DNA of 64,000 nucleotides from Symsagittifera roscoffensis (taxonomy: Eukaryota > Xenacoelomorpha > Acoela > Convolutidae): contig NC_087068.1 in assembly GCF_963678635.1 (NCBI RefSeq), positions 50,797,724 through 50,861,723 on the forward strand. The letters run 5' to 3'. Shown here piece after piece: positions 33,701 through 45,700 of this stretch; positions within the stretch are counted from its first letter, which is position 1, and every line of letters begins with the position of its first letter. Position numbers and translations under genes: made by a program. The notes beneath the pieces are model-generated. The model was given only the letters and a program-made list of their open reading frames with translations. It did no database searches and was not told where the DNA came from.

Positions 33701-36700
33701 TTCATAATGTCCAATTGGTCCCACACATTTGAAGTTCCAGTTTGAAAAACCAGTTTTATTTTTGTTATAATGCAATGAAACTCGGCATGTTAACAAACTA
33801 GCGATTGTGGACAGATTTTTTCTTTACACAAACAAAGCTTGTGTAATAGTAAGAACTCTATTTTTTTCCAACCTAAATTGCAAACTTTGTTGCGACGCAA
33901 ATATTGTTGCGACAAAATGTGTTCATTTCGAAAGTATTGATTTTCATCAATAACCAGCTTTTAAGTACAGCCAATGCTAAGGATTTTAACACAGACTATT
34001 ATATTACAAATAGCATTTAAGCCTCAAGGTATCAAGTATCTTTAGCGTAGAGATCGGGAAGGAGACCCGCATCAAAATAAGAGGGTTCGAACCTAGGCAG
34101 GGTGGGATGTTTTCAATGAACTTTTTCGTATACTAGTTAAAATGCGTCCGCTCTATAAATTGAGGCATGTTCGTTGGTAAATTTTTTTCTCAAACTTACT
34201 GCTGATGCGTCATAATTGGCTTGCGTCACTTAGCAATTATGTAGAATCATAATTGGCGTGCGTCACTTAAGAAGTTTTGTAGACTCTAAGTTTTTTTTTC
34301 GTTCAGTTTTTCCCAGTAGCGTTGTCGGTCATATTTTTGCTTTCGTATGAGAAGTGCAAATTCACTTCTGTGTGAAAGTTAACTTCGAGAATTTTTTTTA
34401 AACAAAAGTTTACAGAGCACAAAACAATTAATTTTGAACTGTTTTGATTTTTTTGAGAGTTTAGTTTGGGGCATTACGGGGCGGACTAAAGTTGAGCAAT
34501 TTCTAGCAAAATTTAGTTGGTCATTTGATAAAATAGCAATGCTTTTGGTCATTTTTGTATTTTTTGGCGAAACATGAGCTTCAGTGTAATAATGATTTCC
34601 AGATTTTGTCTCGGCTGGTTTCACTTTCAACCAATCAGAATTGCCAATTGAGAATATTCATATCATGTATTCCCTTTTTCAAAATGGTCGAAGTTATCTT
34701 TTTTGGGCCTAATTACGGAACACACCCAAAACCAATAAAATGAAGTTTGAGTATTAATAATTTAAACTAATTGATGATTTCGAAATCTTACATGAAATTG
34801 AAACAAGGAGTTGCGTTATTAACAGACTCGAGACCAGTCTAGGCACTTTTCCCTTCCCTCCTGCAATTTTTTACTTTTAGTCTTTTTGTTCATAATGTCC
34901 AATTGGTTTCGAAAATCAAGTTCGAAAAACCAGTTTTATTTTTGTCATAATGCAATGAAACTTGGCATGTGAACGAACTAACGATTGTGGACAGATTTGT
35001 TCTTTACACAAGCAAAGCTTGTGTAATATTATGAACTCTCTTTTTCTCCAGCCTAAATGGCAAATGTTGTTGCGACGCAAATATTGATGCGACAAATTGT
35101 GTTCATTTTGAAAATATTGATTTTGATCAATAACCAGCTATCAAGTACAGCCAATGCTAAGGATATTAACACAGACTATTATATTACAAATAGCACTTTA
35201 GCTTCAAGGATCGGTAGCGTAGAGGTGGGGAAGAAGACCAGCATCAAAATAAGAGGGTTCGAACCTAGGCAGGGTCGGATGTTTTCATTGAACTTTTTCC
35301 TATAATTGCTAAAATGCGTCCGCTCTATAAATTGAGGCATGTTGGTTTGTGAATTTCTTTTTTTAAACTAACTGCTAATGCGTCATAATTGGCTTGCGTC
35401 ACTTAGCAAGTATGTAGACTCATAATTGGCTTGCGTCTCACTTAAGAGTTTTTTTAGACTCAAATTATCACTCATTCAGTTTTTCCCAGTAACGTTATCG
35501 GTTATATTTTTGCTTGCGTATGCGAATTGCAACTTCGCTTCTGTGTCATAATCGCCATAGCGATCGACAACCCGCCATATCTACGGACCGTCATTTCTTG
35601 AAGCTGAAATTTCATCAGAATAACGTAAATTACATCAGAATTATATAACAGCAGTGACAATCTGTTGTTCTGTTGCATAACAATATTAATTTTCGGCTTG
35701 TTCGATTGGTATGTTTTTTTTTCAGATTGTTTGCCCTTCAGTTTCCTGGCCCATCAGTTATAATACATCCTAACGTTAAGCGTATAGCCATATTTATCCC
35801 GTACCTTGAAGAAGGACCGATTGTGTGAAAATAAAATTTGATTCCATATACCAAAATTTGGAAAGAAAGCATGAAAATCTCATATAAAAGAAACATTTTC
35901 AGAGACTTAATATTAATATTAAGTCAGAAACATGCAGTTTTCACATTGACACTGACCGCCGGAAAATTGGAACAAATTTCATATTTCAAGGGTTTCGTTG
36001 TAAAAGAAGCAAACAATTGCTACATTTAATTCCTGTTTTTTAATAAGGACAATTGATTCATTTTAATAATAAACTACTGACTGTTTTTGTTTTCGGATCT
36101 TAGCCTATGAGTTTTTCGGTCCTTCGCCCACGAGAATAGCCCCCATAAATCATACGCTATTATCAAATTATCAAATTATTACACGCGAAGCTAATGTGAT
36201 TACCTACTCGGGACCTGTCTAACATAATAGTAAGCAATTTCATGTTAATTTTTTTAAATTTTTTTTTGAAATTTAAGTAATGCAACATTGCATGGTGAAC
36301 AAATTAACTATTCTGGATACAAATGTCCTTGATGCCGTACAGCAAAAATTACGACTTTAGCCATAGAAGCAAGTGAAAGTACACTGAAACTTGAAGTTTT
36401 GAATTTGAGTATTTTTGCTTGAAAGCATGCTTAAATTTTCTCATTTTTTTTGTCAAGGGATTCGTCGCGCTACCAAATAACTTGAATTATTTCAAAATTT
36501 CATCGATTCATGAGCTTGATTCAGAGCTTAAGTTTTTGCGAACCGAGTCATGTTTCATCCCCTGTTGAGCTTATTTAGAAAAACTTTGTAGTTGCAAACC
36601 AACTGGTGCTATGCAATAACTTTAAACTCTTCAAAATTTCATCGCTCGATTAGGATGCTTGAATACTTAAATTTTTGCGAACATATTTGTGCTTCGAGGT

Positions 36701-39700
36701 AACTGTAAAATTATCCCAAGTTTCCTCGGTTGATTACTTTTTGAACTTGTTCGCGCTATGAAGTAACTTGGAATTTCGCAAAAAAGTTATCTCTTGATGG
36801 GCTTGCTCGAACACTTATCTTTATTGAATCGATAAATGCGCTGGAATAACGATTGGTGCCTTTTAACACTTAACTTTTAACACTTTATCGCGTACAGTTT
36901 CATCGCTTGATGAGCTTGCTTGAAAACTTAATCTTTTTGCTATAAGTTACACCTGATCAGCTTTCTTGGGTATTTGTCGGATTGTTCTCCGCTACGAATT
37001 AACTTGTTCCCTCTCAATATTTTTTTGATTGATGAGCTTGTTGAATAATTTAGTTTATGAAGCCCATTCAAGCTATGAAGCAAATTGAAATATTTTGAAG
37101 TTTTTTCTTTGCTTAGAAAAGTTTTTGGGTCTTTCGATTTTTTGCAAACATATTTGTGCGTTGAAATAACTTGAAAGTATTTGATTTAGTTGCTTGACTA
37201 AGAAACAATTCTTAAAAACTTACGCATTCTGCGAATCGATGATATGCTCTCTGAAGTAACTTTAAATATGATGGATTTGCTTGATACTAAGTTTTTGCGA
37301 TTCTAATCGCGCTAAAAGAACGTGATATATTTCAATGTTTCATCGGTTCCTAAGCTTGCAAGAAATTGGAAGTCGGTTCACGCTATGGAATAATTTGCAA
37401 TAATTGGAAGTTATCTTGCTTGATGAGCCTGCTTATGAGAACATTTATTTTTTATGAACTGATTCTTTATAGGAGCTGTTTTTTTCGTTCTTCCGCCTTC
37501 GAGAGAATTCGACTCTGTTCCTGTGTTGTGGAAGTTTCATGTAAGTCCGCGTTACTTTGTTTTGGAATATGCCTGCTGTTTTCATTTAATTTAAAATTCA
37601 TTCGAATGCGGAAAAACGATCGCTATTTGAGGAAGGAAACAAAATTGAGCAAACAATTTTGAAATAGCCAACGAATCAGCTGATTTTTAATATGGGACAT
37701 GCTAATCGACGCTCATGTTAATCAGCGCAGGTACCTTTAACGTCTGTATCGACATTTTTGAGGTTCAGCTGATCTGAAAACTAGTCGCAGCACCTGCTAG
37801 CCAGTTTAATCACAAATGTTTGAACTTTTTCACCTTGTGGTGACTGCTTTTACTAACCGTGCTCTTCCCCCAGAGCCCATCATCGTCAATCCATTTTTAC
37901 AACAAAAACTTTGTTTCATATTACAAGTTTCTGCTGCGAACTTTTGAATGTCAATTGTTTTTTTACCACCCTTTAAATCAGAAAATTGATGCTCCTATGA
38001 GGCGGGAGATTGAAAAAAGTGCCCATTTTAGAGTTTTCGCTGAAATTGATTTTGTTCATATGTAATTGCGCTATGGTTGCCCGACAAAAATTTCGAGATC
38101 GGCGAAATAGTAATTATTTTAAAGATAATTTACGTAGCCCCCCCCCCCCCCCCCCCACAAAAGCTAGTTAAAAGATGGCTCATGCCATTATCATGTAAAT
38201 CTCACCTCATAAAAAAACAATACGAGTCAGTTGTTTAAAAATTAACGATCGGTTCAACACAAGAGTCAGTTGTAAAATATGATGCACAGGTGTACAGCGT
38301 AAAACGAAGGAGCGCCCAATAATCCTTCATTGATCGAGTTTTGATTTGACAAGATCTTTTCTTGGTTGCAGTTTTTCGTTATCGAAGCTTTTCCCGATTC
38401 AGCAATCACAAAAATCGATTATACGACGAGACGGATATTTTACAGATATCCCAGACTTGATAGGATATTTTTCCTACCATATTTTCTTAAAATAATAAAA
38501 AACTGAAAACTGATAACAGCTTTCGCGCTTTGCGATCGAAAAAAAGACGTAGCAATGAGTTTTCCGGAGTTATTAAGAAATAGTTTTTTGTGAAAGACTC
38601 ATTAAAAGTTTAGTTTCACTTGAAATCATTGTGCACTTTTTTTGGAAAATTTTTTATCATCTTCATTTTTATCGTATAAAAGTTTTTATCTATAACAAAC
38701 AATGATTCCTCAAATTTTGATATTTTGGTTCTTGTATATGTTATTTTGGCATAGAAGGAGCCAATTTGGTTCGTTTATGGGCCACTGATGATCCAACAGA
38801 CAAAATTTTTGGGAAAATTTTTTTACTGACGTTATCGTGAACCTGATTTTTGTATATAGATTTGAAAATTTGCTTGGCTTTTCTCGTACATTTTATATGA
38901 TAAAAATAATAATAAAAAAATTCGCTAACGATTTTGGCACATTACAGAGCTTATTTAATATGAAGATACGAGTTTAGTAGCGCTGATTCGAATGGTCGCG
39001 ATAAGGCTACGATCTTGTTCACAGGTGCTATTTGAGAGCAATTTGGAAGGTCCGGATCTTTTTTTTTCATCAGTTTGAACCGTTTTTGTTGAGATGGAAA
39101 GAAATGTGTAGACTTAAACCATGAAGACCGACAATGATTTTTTTCATGATTATTTTTATTATGAAACAAGATAGTTACTCTCATAAAAAATCAATCAAAT
39201 GTCTACCTATAAGCATTTGCACAGATTTCTTTATCGTGGCAGATATAACTCTCTAAATTTAATTTTTTTTGCTGGACATTGTATTATTTTGTCCAGCAAA
39301 AATATATATACAAAATAAGTCTAATTTGACAATCTTATTGAAAAGAAGTCTAACTCGCTCACTTATTTTTTAGTTTCATTTCTTCGTTACAGATCTTATT
39401 TATTGAATGAGCTCTACAAAAAGACGCAGGAAAAAACAAATAGCCGTTATCGTGAAGCATTTTTCAAGCTTGGGTCAATCATTCTTACTGCAACCATTCA
39501 CCGGAGAAATTATTCAGTGTTTTCTTTGCTGCTAATTCGCGTGACTACCAGAAATATTCGGACCGTTTTTCTCAACGCTGAGAATACTTTTCAAAATGTC
39601 GATCGAATTACGACCGATGAGCAAATTAAACATATTTTGGACAGTTTAAGCTATTTTTTCAAATTTTATCTGTCTTATTTTTCACGTCGTTTTTTTTCTG

Positions 39701-42700
39701 AGAGGAAAATACTTCAAAATAAATTACTCACAAATGAGCGCTTGCAAGCGGGGAAAAAACAATTTAATTTCTTTACAATTTAAATTGTTTTTCAGTTAAA
39801 TTGTTGTATTTAATTTTTTTTGCTGGATTTTCTTATTCATCTACTCTTTTTTTTGTTTAATGAAAATTGCTTGTGAAAATGGCCATCCTATGCTGTTGAA
39901 AAACTGTTGTCTTGGGTCAATCATTTTTACTACAACCATTCTTATTTATTGAATGAGCTCTACAAAAAGACGCAGGAAAAAACAAATAGCCGTTATCGTG
40001 AAGCATTTTTCAAGCTTGGGTCAATCATTCTTACTGCAACCATTCACCGGAGAAATTATTCAGTGTTTTCTTTGCTGCTAATTCGCGTGACTACCAGAAA
40101 TATTCGGACCGTTTTTCTCAACGCTGAGAATACTTTTCAAAATGTCGATCGAATTACGACCGATGAGCAAATTAAACATATTTTGGACAGTTTAAGCTAT
40201 TTTTTCAAATTTTATCTGTCTTATTTTTCACGTCGTTTTTTTTCTGAGAGGAAAATACTTCAAAATAAATTACTCACAAATGAGCGCTTGCAAGCGGGGA
40301 AAAAACAATTTAATTTCTTTACAATTTAAATTGTTTTTCAGTTAAATTGTTGTATTTAATTTTTTTTGCTGGATTTTCTTATTCATCTACTCTTTTTTTT
40401 GTTTAATGAAAATTGCTTGTGAAAATGGCCATCCTATGCTGTTGAAAAACTGTTGTCTTGGGTCAATCATTTTTACTACAACCATTCTCCTGGAGAAATT
40501 ATTCAGTGTTTTCTTTGCTGCTAATTCGCGTGACTACCAGAAATATTCGGACCGTTTTTCTCGACGCTGAGAATACTTTTCAAAATGTCGATCGAATTAC
40601 GACCGATGAGCAAATTAAACATATTTTGGACAGTTTAAGCTATTTTTTTCAAATTTTATCTGTCTTATTTTTCACTTCGTGTTTTTTTTCTGAGAGGAAA
40701 ATACTTCAAAATAAATTACTCACAAATGAGCGCTTGCAAGCGGGGAAAAAACAATTTAATGTCTTTACAATTTAAATTGTTTTTCAGTTAAATTGTTGTA
40801 TTTAATTTTTTTTTGCTGGATTTTCTTATTCATCTACTCTTTTTTTTGTTTAATGAAAATTGCTAGTGAAAATGGCCATCCTATACTGTTACATTGTAGT
40901 TGAAAGATGAGTTTTTAATGCGACCACTAAAAGAGGGGAGGCACTTCTGTTGTGTTTTAGGGTTTTTGTACTTGTTTAACTCAAAACCAGGTACCACAAG
41001 TATTAATTACAAGAGATTGAGTGATATATTGTACTAAAACCCTTTCAATCATGATTCGAATGACGTTAAAAAATTTCCAGTAAGTTTTCTTGGTGTCGAG
41101 AATAGCGGGCTTTTAGCTTTTGTGATTTTATTTTGATTTTGAGCAAAACAGCGAGCGAGCATTATCATGCTAGCGTGATAATCTTTTTATTTAAGTCGTG
41201 AAAACTTCCTAAGTTTCTCTAAGCGCCTCTAAATTTTTTTTTAAATTTATTCGTTTTTCATTTTTTTTAGAAAAACTGTTGTCGAATATTTCTAAGATAC
41301 TATTGAACTATATGATGCCTAATTTCTAGGTTTTTGTTCAGATCCTCTCTTAACACGATGAGCAAAGAACCACACAATTTGAAAAAAAAAACATTGTTTT
41401 TTTAAAAGTTTTTCTCCTTTTATTTTGGTCGGAAATAATATTTTTGCTGTGCTACTTCTACAGCGACTGACTATCCTTGTTTTGATTTGCAGACATCTGC
41501 ACGTGGTAAATGTAGACAACAGTCAGTGGGGCATGCAGCTGAGTGGGTTGAGAGAGGGAGATGGTCATTACATGAGACAGCTGGTGTTGGAGAACTGTCC
41601 AATCACATTCGCCACTTTCCTCTCCATAGTCCAAATATTCTCCCAGCTGGAGTCACTCACCATTAATGGCTGCAACACTCTCTTCATGACTGGACAGGTT
41701 GGACACTTTTGCTGGCCATAGCCAGTGTAGTGGCATAAATAGAGCAATCATGAGCTTCTTCTTTTGTTTGTACAAGAATCGCTGGGTCTTTTCTGTTATA
41801 CGGTCCAAAATTGACTCATTGTTTCTTTTCCAACTGTCTGTTGGCTATGATAAATTGTTAATTAAGTTTCTGTTTTTATTGATGATCCTGATTTTATTAG
41901 AGAAACTAATTTCAACCAATCAGAGTCGAGCAATAGGATACAGTTTCCAAAATATGAAAAAGATCAGTTTTGGACTGAATAACAGAAGAGGCCCGAATAT
42001 TCGCATTTTCACTGCTTTGCAATTTGTTTGTTGTCTTTTGTGCTAGTTGACTTCCTCGGACGAGCATCTGATGTCGACTCTGACTTGCAACTGGAGTAGG
42101 ATGAGGACCGTGGAGGTTGTGAATGTGTCATACCTCAATGACGACAACTTCTCCGCCCTCTTTAACACTGCAGGCAAGTTGTTTCGAATCATCACATACC
42201 TGAAATTTTAGTTGTTTATTACCCTTGCGATAAGCAAGGGTATTTCAATCTTGTACTAAATTTTTTTTCGTAAATGACTTTTCACAGAATGGTTAAATTA
42301 GACATGGTAAGTTTAGATTCAGTTCACGATGAATTCGATTTTTTCTGTCTCATTAACACTTTGGCTAGAGTTAACGAATATGCTTGGGACGGCAAAGGTT
42401 CTGGGTCCGAATCATACAGGTCCTTTTTTTCAAACGGTAAATATTCCGATTCAAAACAGTTGTCTGCTTATGATTTGTCTCCTTAAGTTTTGTCGTCTTA
42501 GTTGCCCTATCGTAGATTTGTGTTTTCTGTTGCACGCAATTTAAATTGAAGTTGCTTCTAGTGTTTTGATTTTACCTCTGCTGTTTGCATTTTCCTAACC
42601 TTGATTTCTTGTGTTTTCTTTTTTTTTCACTTAAGTTTTTTTGCCCCAATGATTTCGGCTTACATTTTATCGGCTTAGTGAACTAATTTTGAGTAGTTTC

Positions 42701-45700
42701 AAAGGAAAAATAATTTTTATGCTCCCCTCTGAATTGCACAACTTGCTAAAAGTCTTTGAATAGAAATTATAGTTGTCGGATCAGTTGCCGCTCAATAAAT
42801 GTTTTCGAATTTTAGTTTAAAGCAGTCGAATGTGTTTCTGGACGAAATTTCCGCAGAAAGAACATCATTCCACACAAAATCTTGAAGTTTTTCTTGCGGT
42901 TTTTCGATTTTTGTTTCTCCATTTTTTGGACGTAGTGGCTATCTTTTTCTCCTGTCTGCTAGGTTGCAATGCTGTTTTTATGTGGTGTCGCAAATGTCGC
43001 GTAGCTTCGCTTTGCCTCTGTGTGTAAAATCAAATTAATTTTTGAAATTTTTCATTTCGGCCTCTTTTTTTCCTATCGGCAGTTTAAAGGGCTCGATCTT
43101 GTGCATTTACGCTGCTTAATCTTGTGCATTGGCTCAGTTGAATTAGATCATTTTTCAGGTGTATCAACTCTGGGCCGTATCTCGTTGAGGAGTATCAAAC
43201 TGGCCTATCACTTGGAAAACATGACTAAAGGGAGTCTTCTCTGCTTCTCCTCTTTGAAGAACTTCATCACGTGAGTTTCATGTTTTTCTGAATCATTCTC
43301 TGGTATGTGAACAATTATGTCCAATTATGTAACAACAAGTATAGCCGGTAGTTGTGCAAGTAGTACATAGATCCGATCATATTCAAAAAAAACTGCGAAC
43401 TTTTTTTTAAAGTTAGCTTCGTTTTTAGCGTGTGGTGTGATTAGAGAACTATACAAACACATAGAAAGTAAGAATAACAAAAAACAAAAAAAAATTTTTA
43501 GAAAAATTTAAAAATTGTTCTTATATTGCTCAATAAATTAATTGTCTTCAAAAAATGAATAACAAACAAAAAAATTTTGAGAAAAATTTTGAAATTGTTC
43601 TTATGTTGCACAATAGATTATTTTTTTAAAGAAAATCTTTTTTAAAGAAAAGTTTGGCCAAAACAGCGTCTTTTCAGTGCTTTAGGAGAGATCAATTTGG
43701 TCGACCTAAAAAAAAGGTCGTCAAAATTTTTCGAAAATTTGCCCCCCCCCCCCCCCCCTCGAGAAAATCCTAGATCCGCCCCTGAACTTATCTCTTTTAA
43801 AAATTCGAATTACCGACTGAAAGGGTTTCAATATGATATTTTACTGGGACCATTCCGATGGTAATTTTTGATTCCTGATTTGGCGCGGAAACCCCGTATA
43901 AAACACACCCGTATGCAAAGTGCCTCCACATTTTCAATAATCGGAACAAAGCCCTGCTGAAGTTGCCTATCAACTATATTCTTATACTCTTGCATTGAGC
44001 AAGTGTTATCAAATCGGAACAGACTAATTTTTTTCATGCAAACAACTTGTCTAACTTAATTGCATCATTTCGAATAACTCCTAATTTCCAAAGTTCTCTG
44101 TCACACTTCGTTTAGCGGCGGTAACGTCTATCTCTGGGACGACAAAGTTCCTCATGACAGAGTTCAAATCCGACTAGGAGCTGTTTTTGTCAGTTTATCG
44201 TTTCGGTTTATTTTGTCAGCTCAGTTGCCAAAGTGCTGACTTTTTTTGTGAATTAAGCAAAAACTACAATTAAAAGTAATTCTGATTTATTCTAGTAATT
44301 TGTAATTGTTATATAATTTTGCTTGAAAGATTTATTCGGCTTAAGTCGGTTTGGTTCATGTTAAATAGACTTAATCAACTAATATTGCGTTGTTTGAAAG
44401 AAAACAGGTTTTTATCCTCTTGCGTTTCCCGATAGGGGAGTTTCAAAATTTGCCATGGCAACATTGTTTTTGGTTCAACCGGCGTCTACCCAAATCTTGT
44501 CGATTAAGTTAACCGCTAGATCAATTTTCGAATGTCTTTTTAACGCTGAGGATTGTGCTTCTCTATATGTTTTTCTCAAATCGGACATTATTCGAGAAAA
44601 TTGAATGAAGTTTTTGTAGTTTTTGACTTGATGGCTTCTGTTCAATTTTGGTCCCGCCAGCCTACAATGCTATGTTTGTGTGGTTTCGCAAGTGGTGAGA
44701 ACCTCCGTGCATACTAATCATGTCGCAGTTGGAAAAATCATGCAAATTTTAACAAGCTATGTAACTTTCGGCTGGTTTGTTTACTCGTTCGTTATCAGTT
44801 TATTTATGTTTTGGCTGGTCTGTGTACACTCAATGCTTCTGTTATTTGTACCCGGTAAACCCGCCATTAGTTTTTCACTTCTACTGCAGATTTTTTAGTC
44901 CCCTCATTGATCAATCAATCAATTAGTTCGAAAAACATCTTAATGAGATGTCGATGCCGCCTGCCAGTGAGTGTAATTATATCAACCAACCAGTATAAAC
45001 AAGTCATTATAAGACATTTTTCTCTTTTTCGAAACGTTTTTCCCTCTTTTTGGATGATTAATTTCAGATAATTATGATTGCGTTACCGCGAATCTTAAGT
45101 TTTGTCACAGTTAACTATAAGCACAAAATTTGTTTTTTTTTAATTGCGGAAAGCAATTGAAGTTTGGATCTGCAAGAGCAATATTAGATATATTTTCCAA
45201 CTTTTTGCTTTGTTTTTCTTAGAAATAGAAGAGAGCTACTTACTGATTTGACCCTCGACTTCTCAAATGTCACAGACACTATGCTAGTTGACCTCTCCCA
45301 AATAGACTCTCTTAACCTCCTTCGTCTGTCACTGTTCGCATGCAGAGATGTAACTGACAAGGGAGTTATTCAACTAGTCAAGACTCAAACCGCCCTGGAG
45401 AAGATCAACATCTCACAGCTCAAGGAAATCACTGCCAAGGTAAACGTCAGTTCTTATTACGGCCTTAAAGTGGGAGGGAACTTTGGAATCAATGGTTTTA
45501 TTTCTCGCGTAAAATCACTTTGCACCAAAAAAAACTTGCTCCGACAAGTAGACAAAAATTTGCATTTGAAAAAAAAATGAAATAAAGAATAAACATTTTA
45601 TTGCTCAAGATGACCAAACCAATCTGTGCTATTATTGATGTCATACGAAACTTTAAACCTACTAAATGTGCTCACAGTGGTACTAGGATAGAAATAGTGA

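Noticed and set aside
38138-38156. Long C runs at 38138, 43742 and 49411 as possible functional motifs
   Set aside because: Simple homopolymers, two of them inside hAT-like MITE copies; their length is also the kind most prone to sequencing error.
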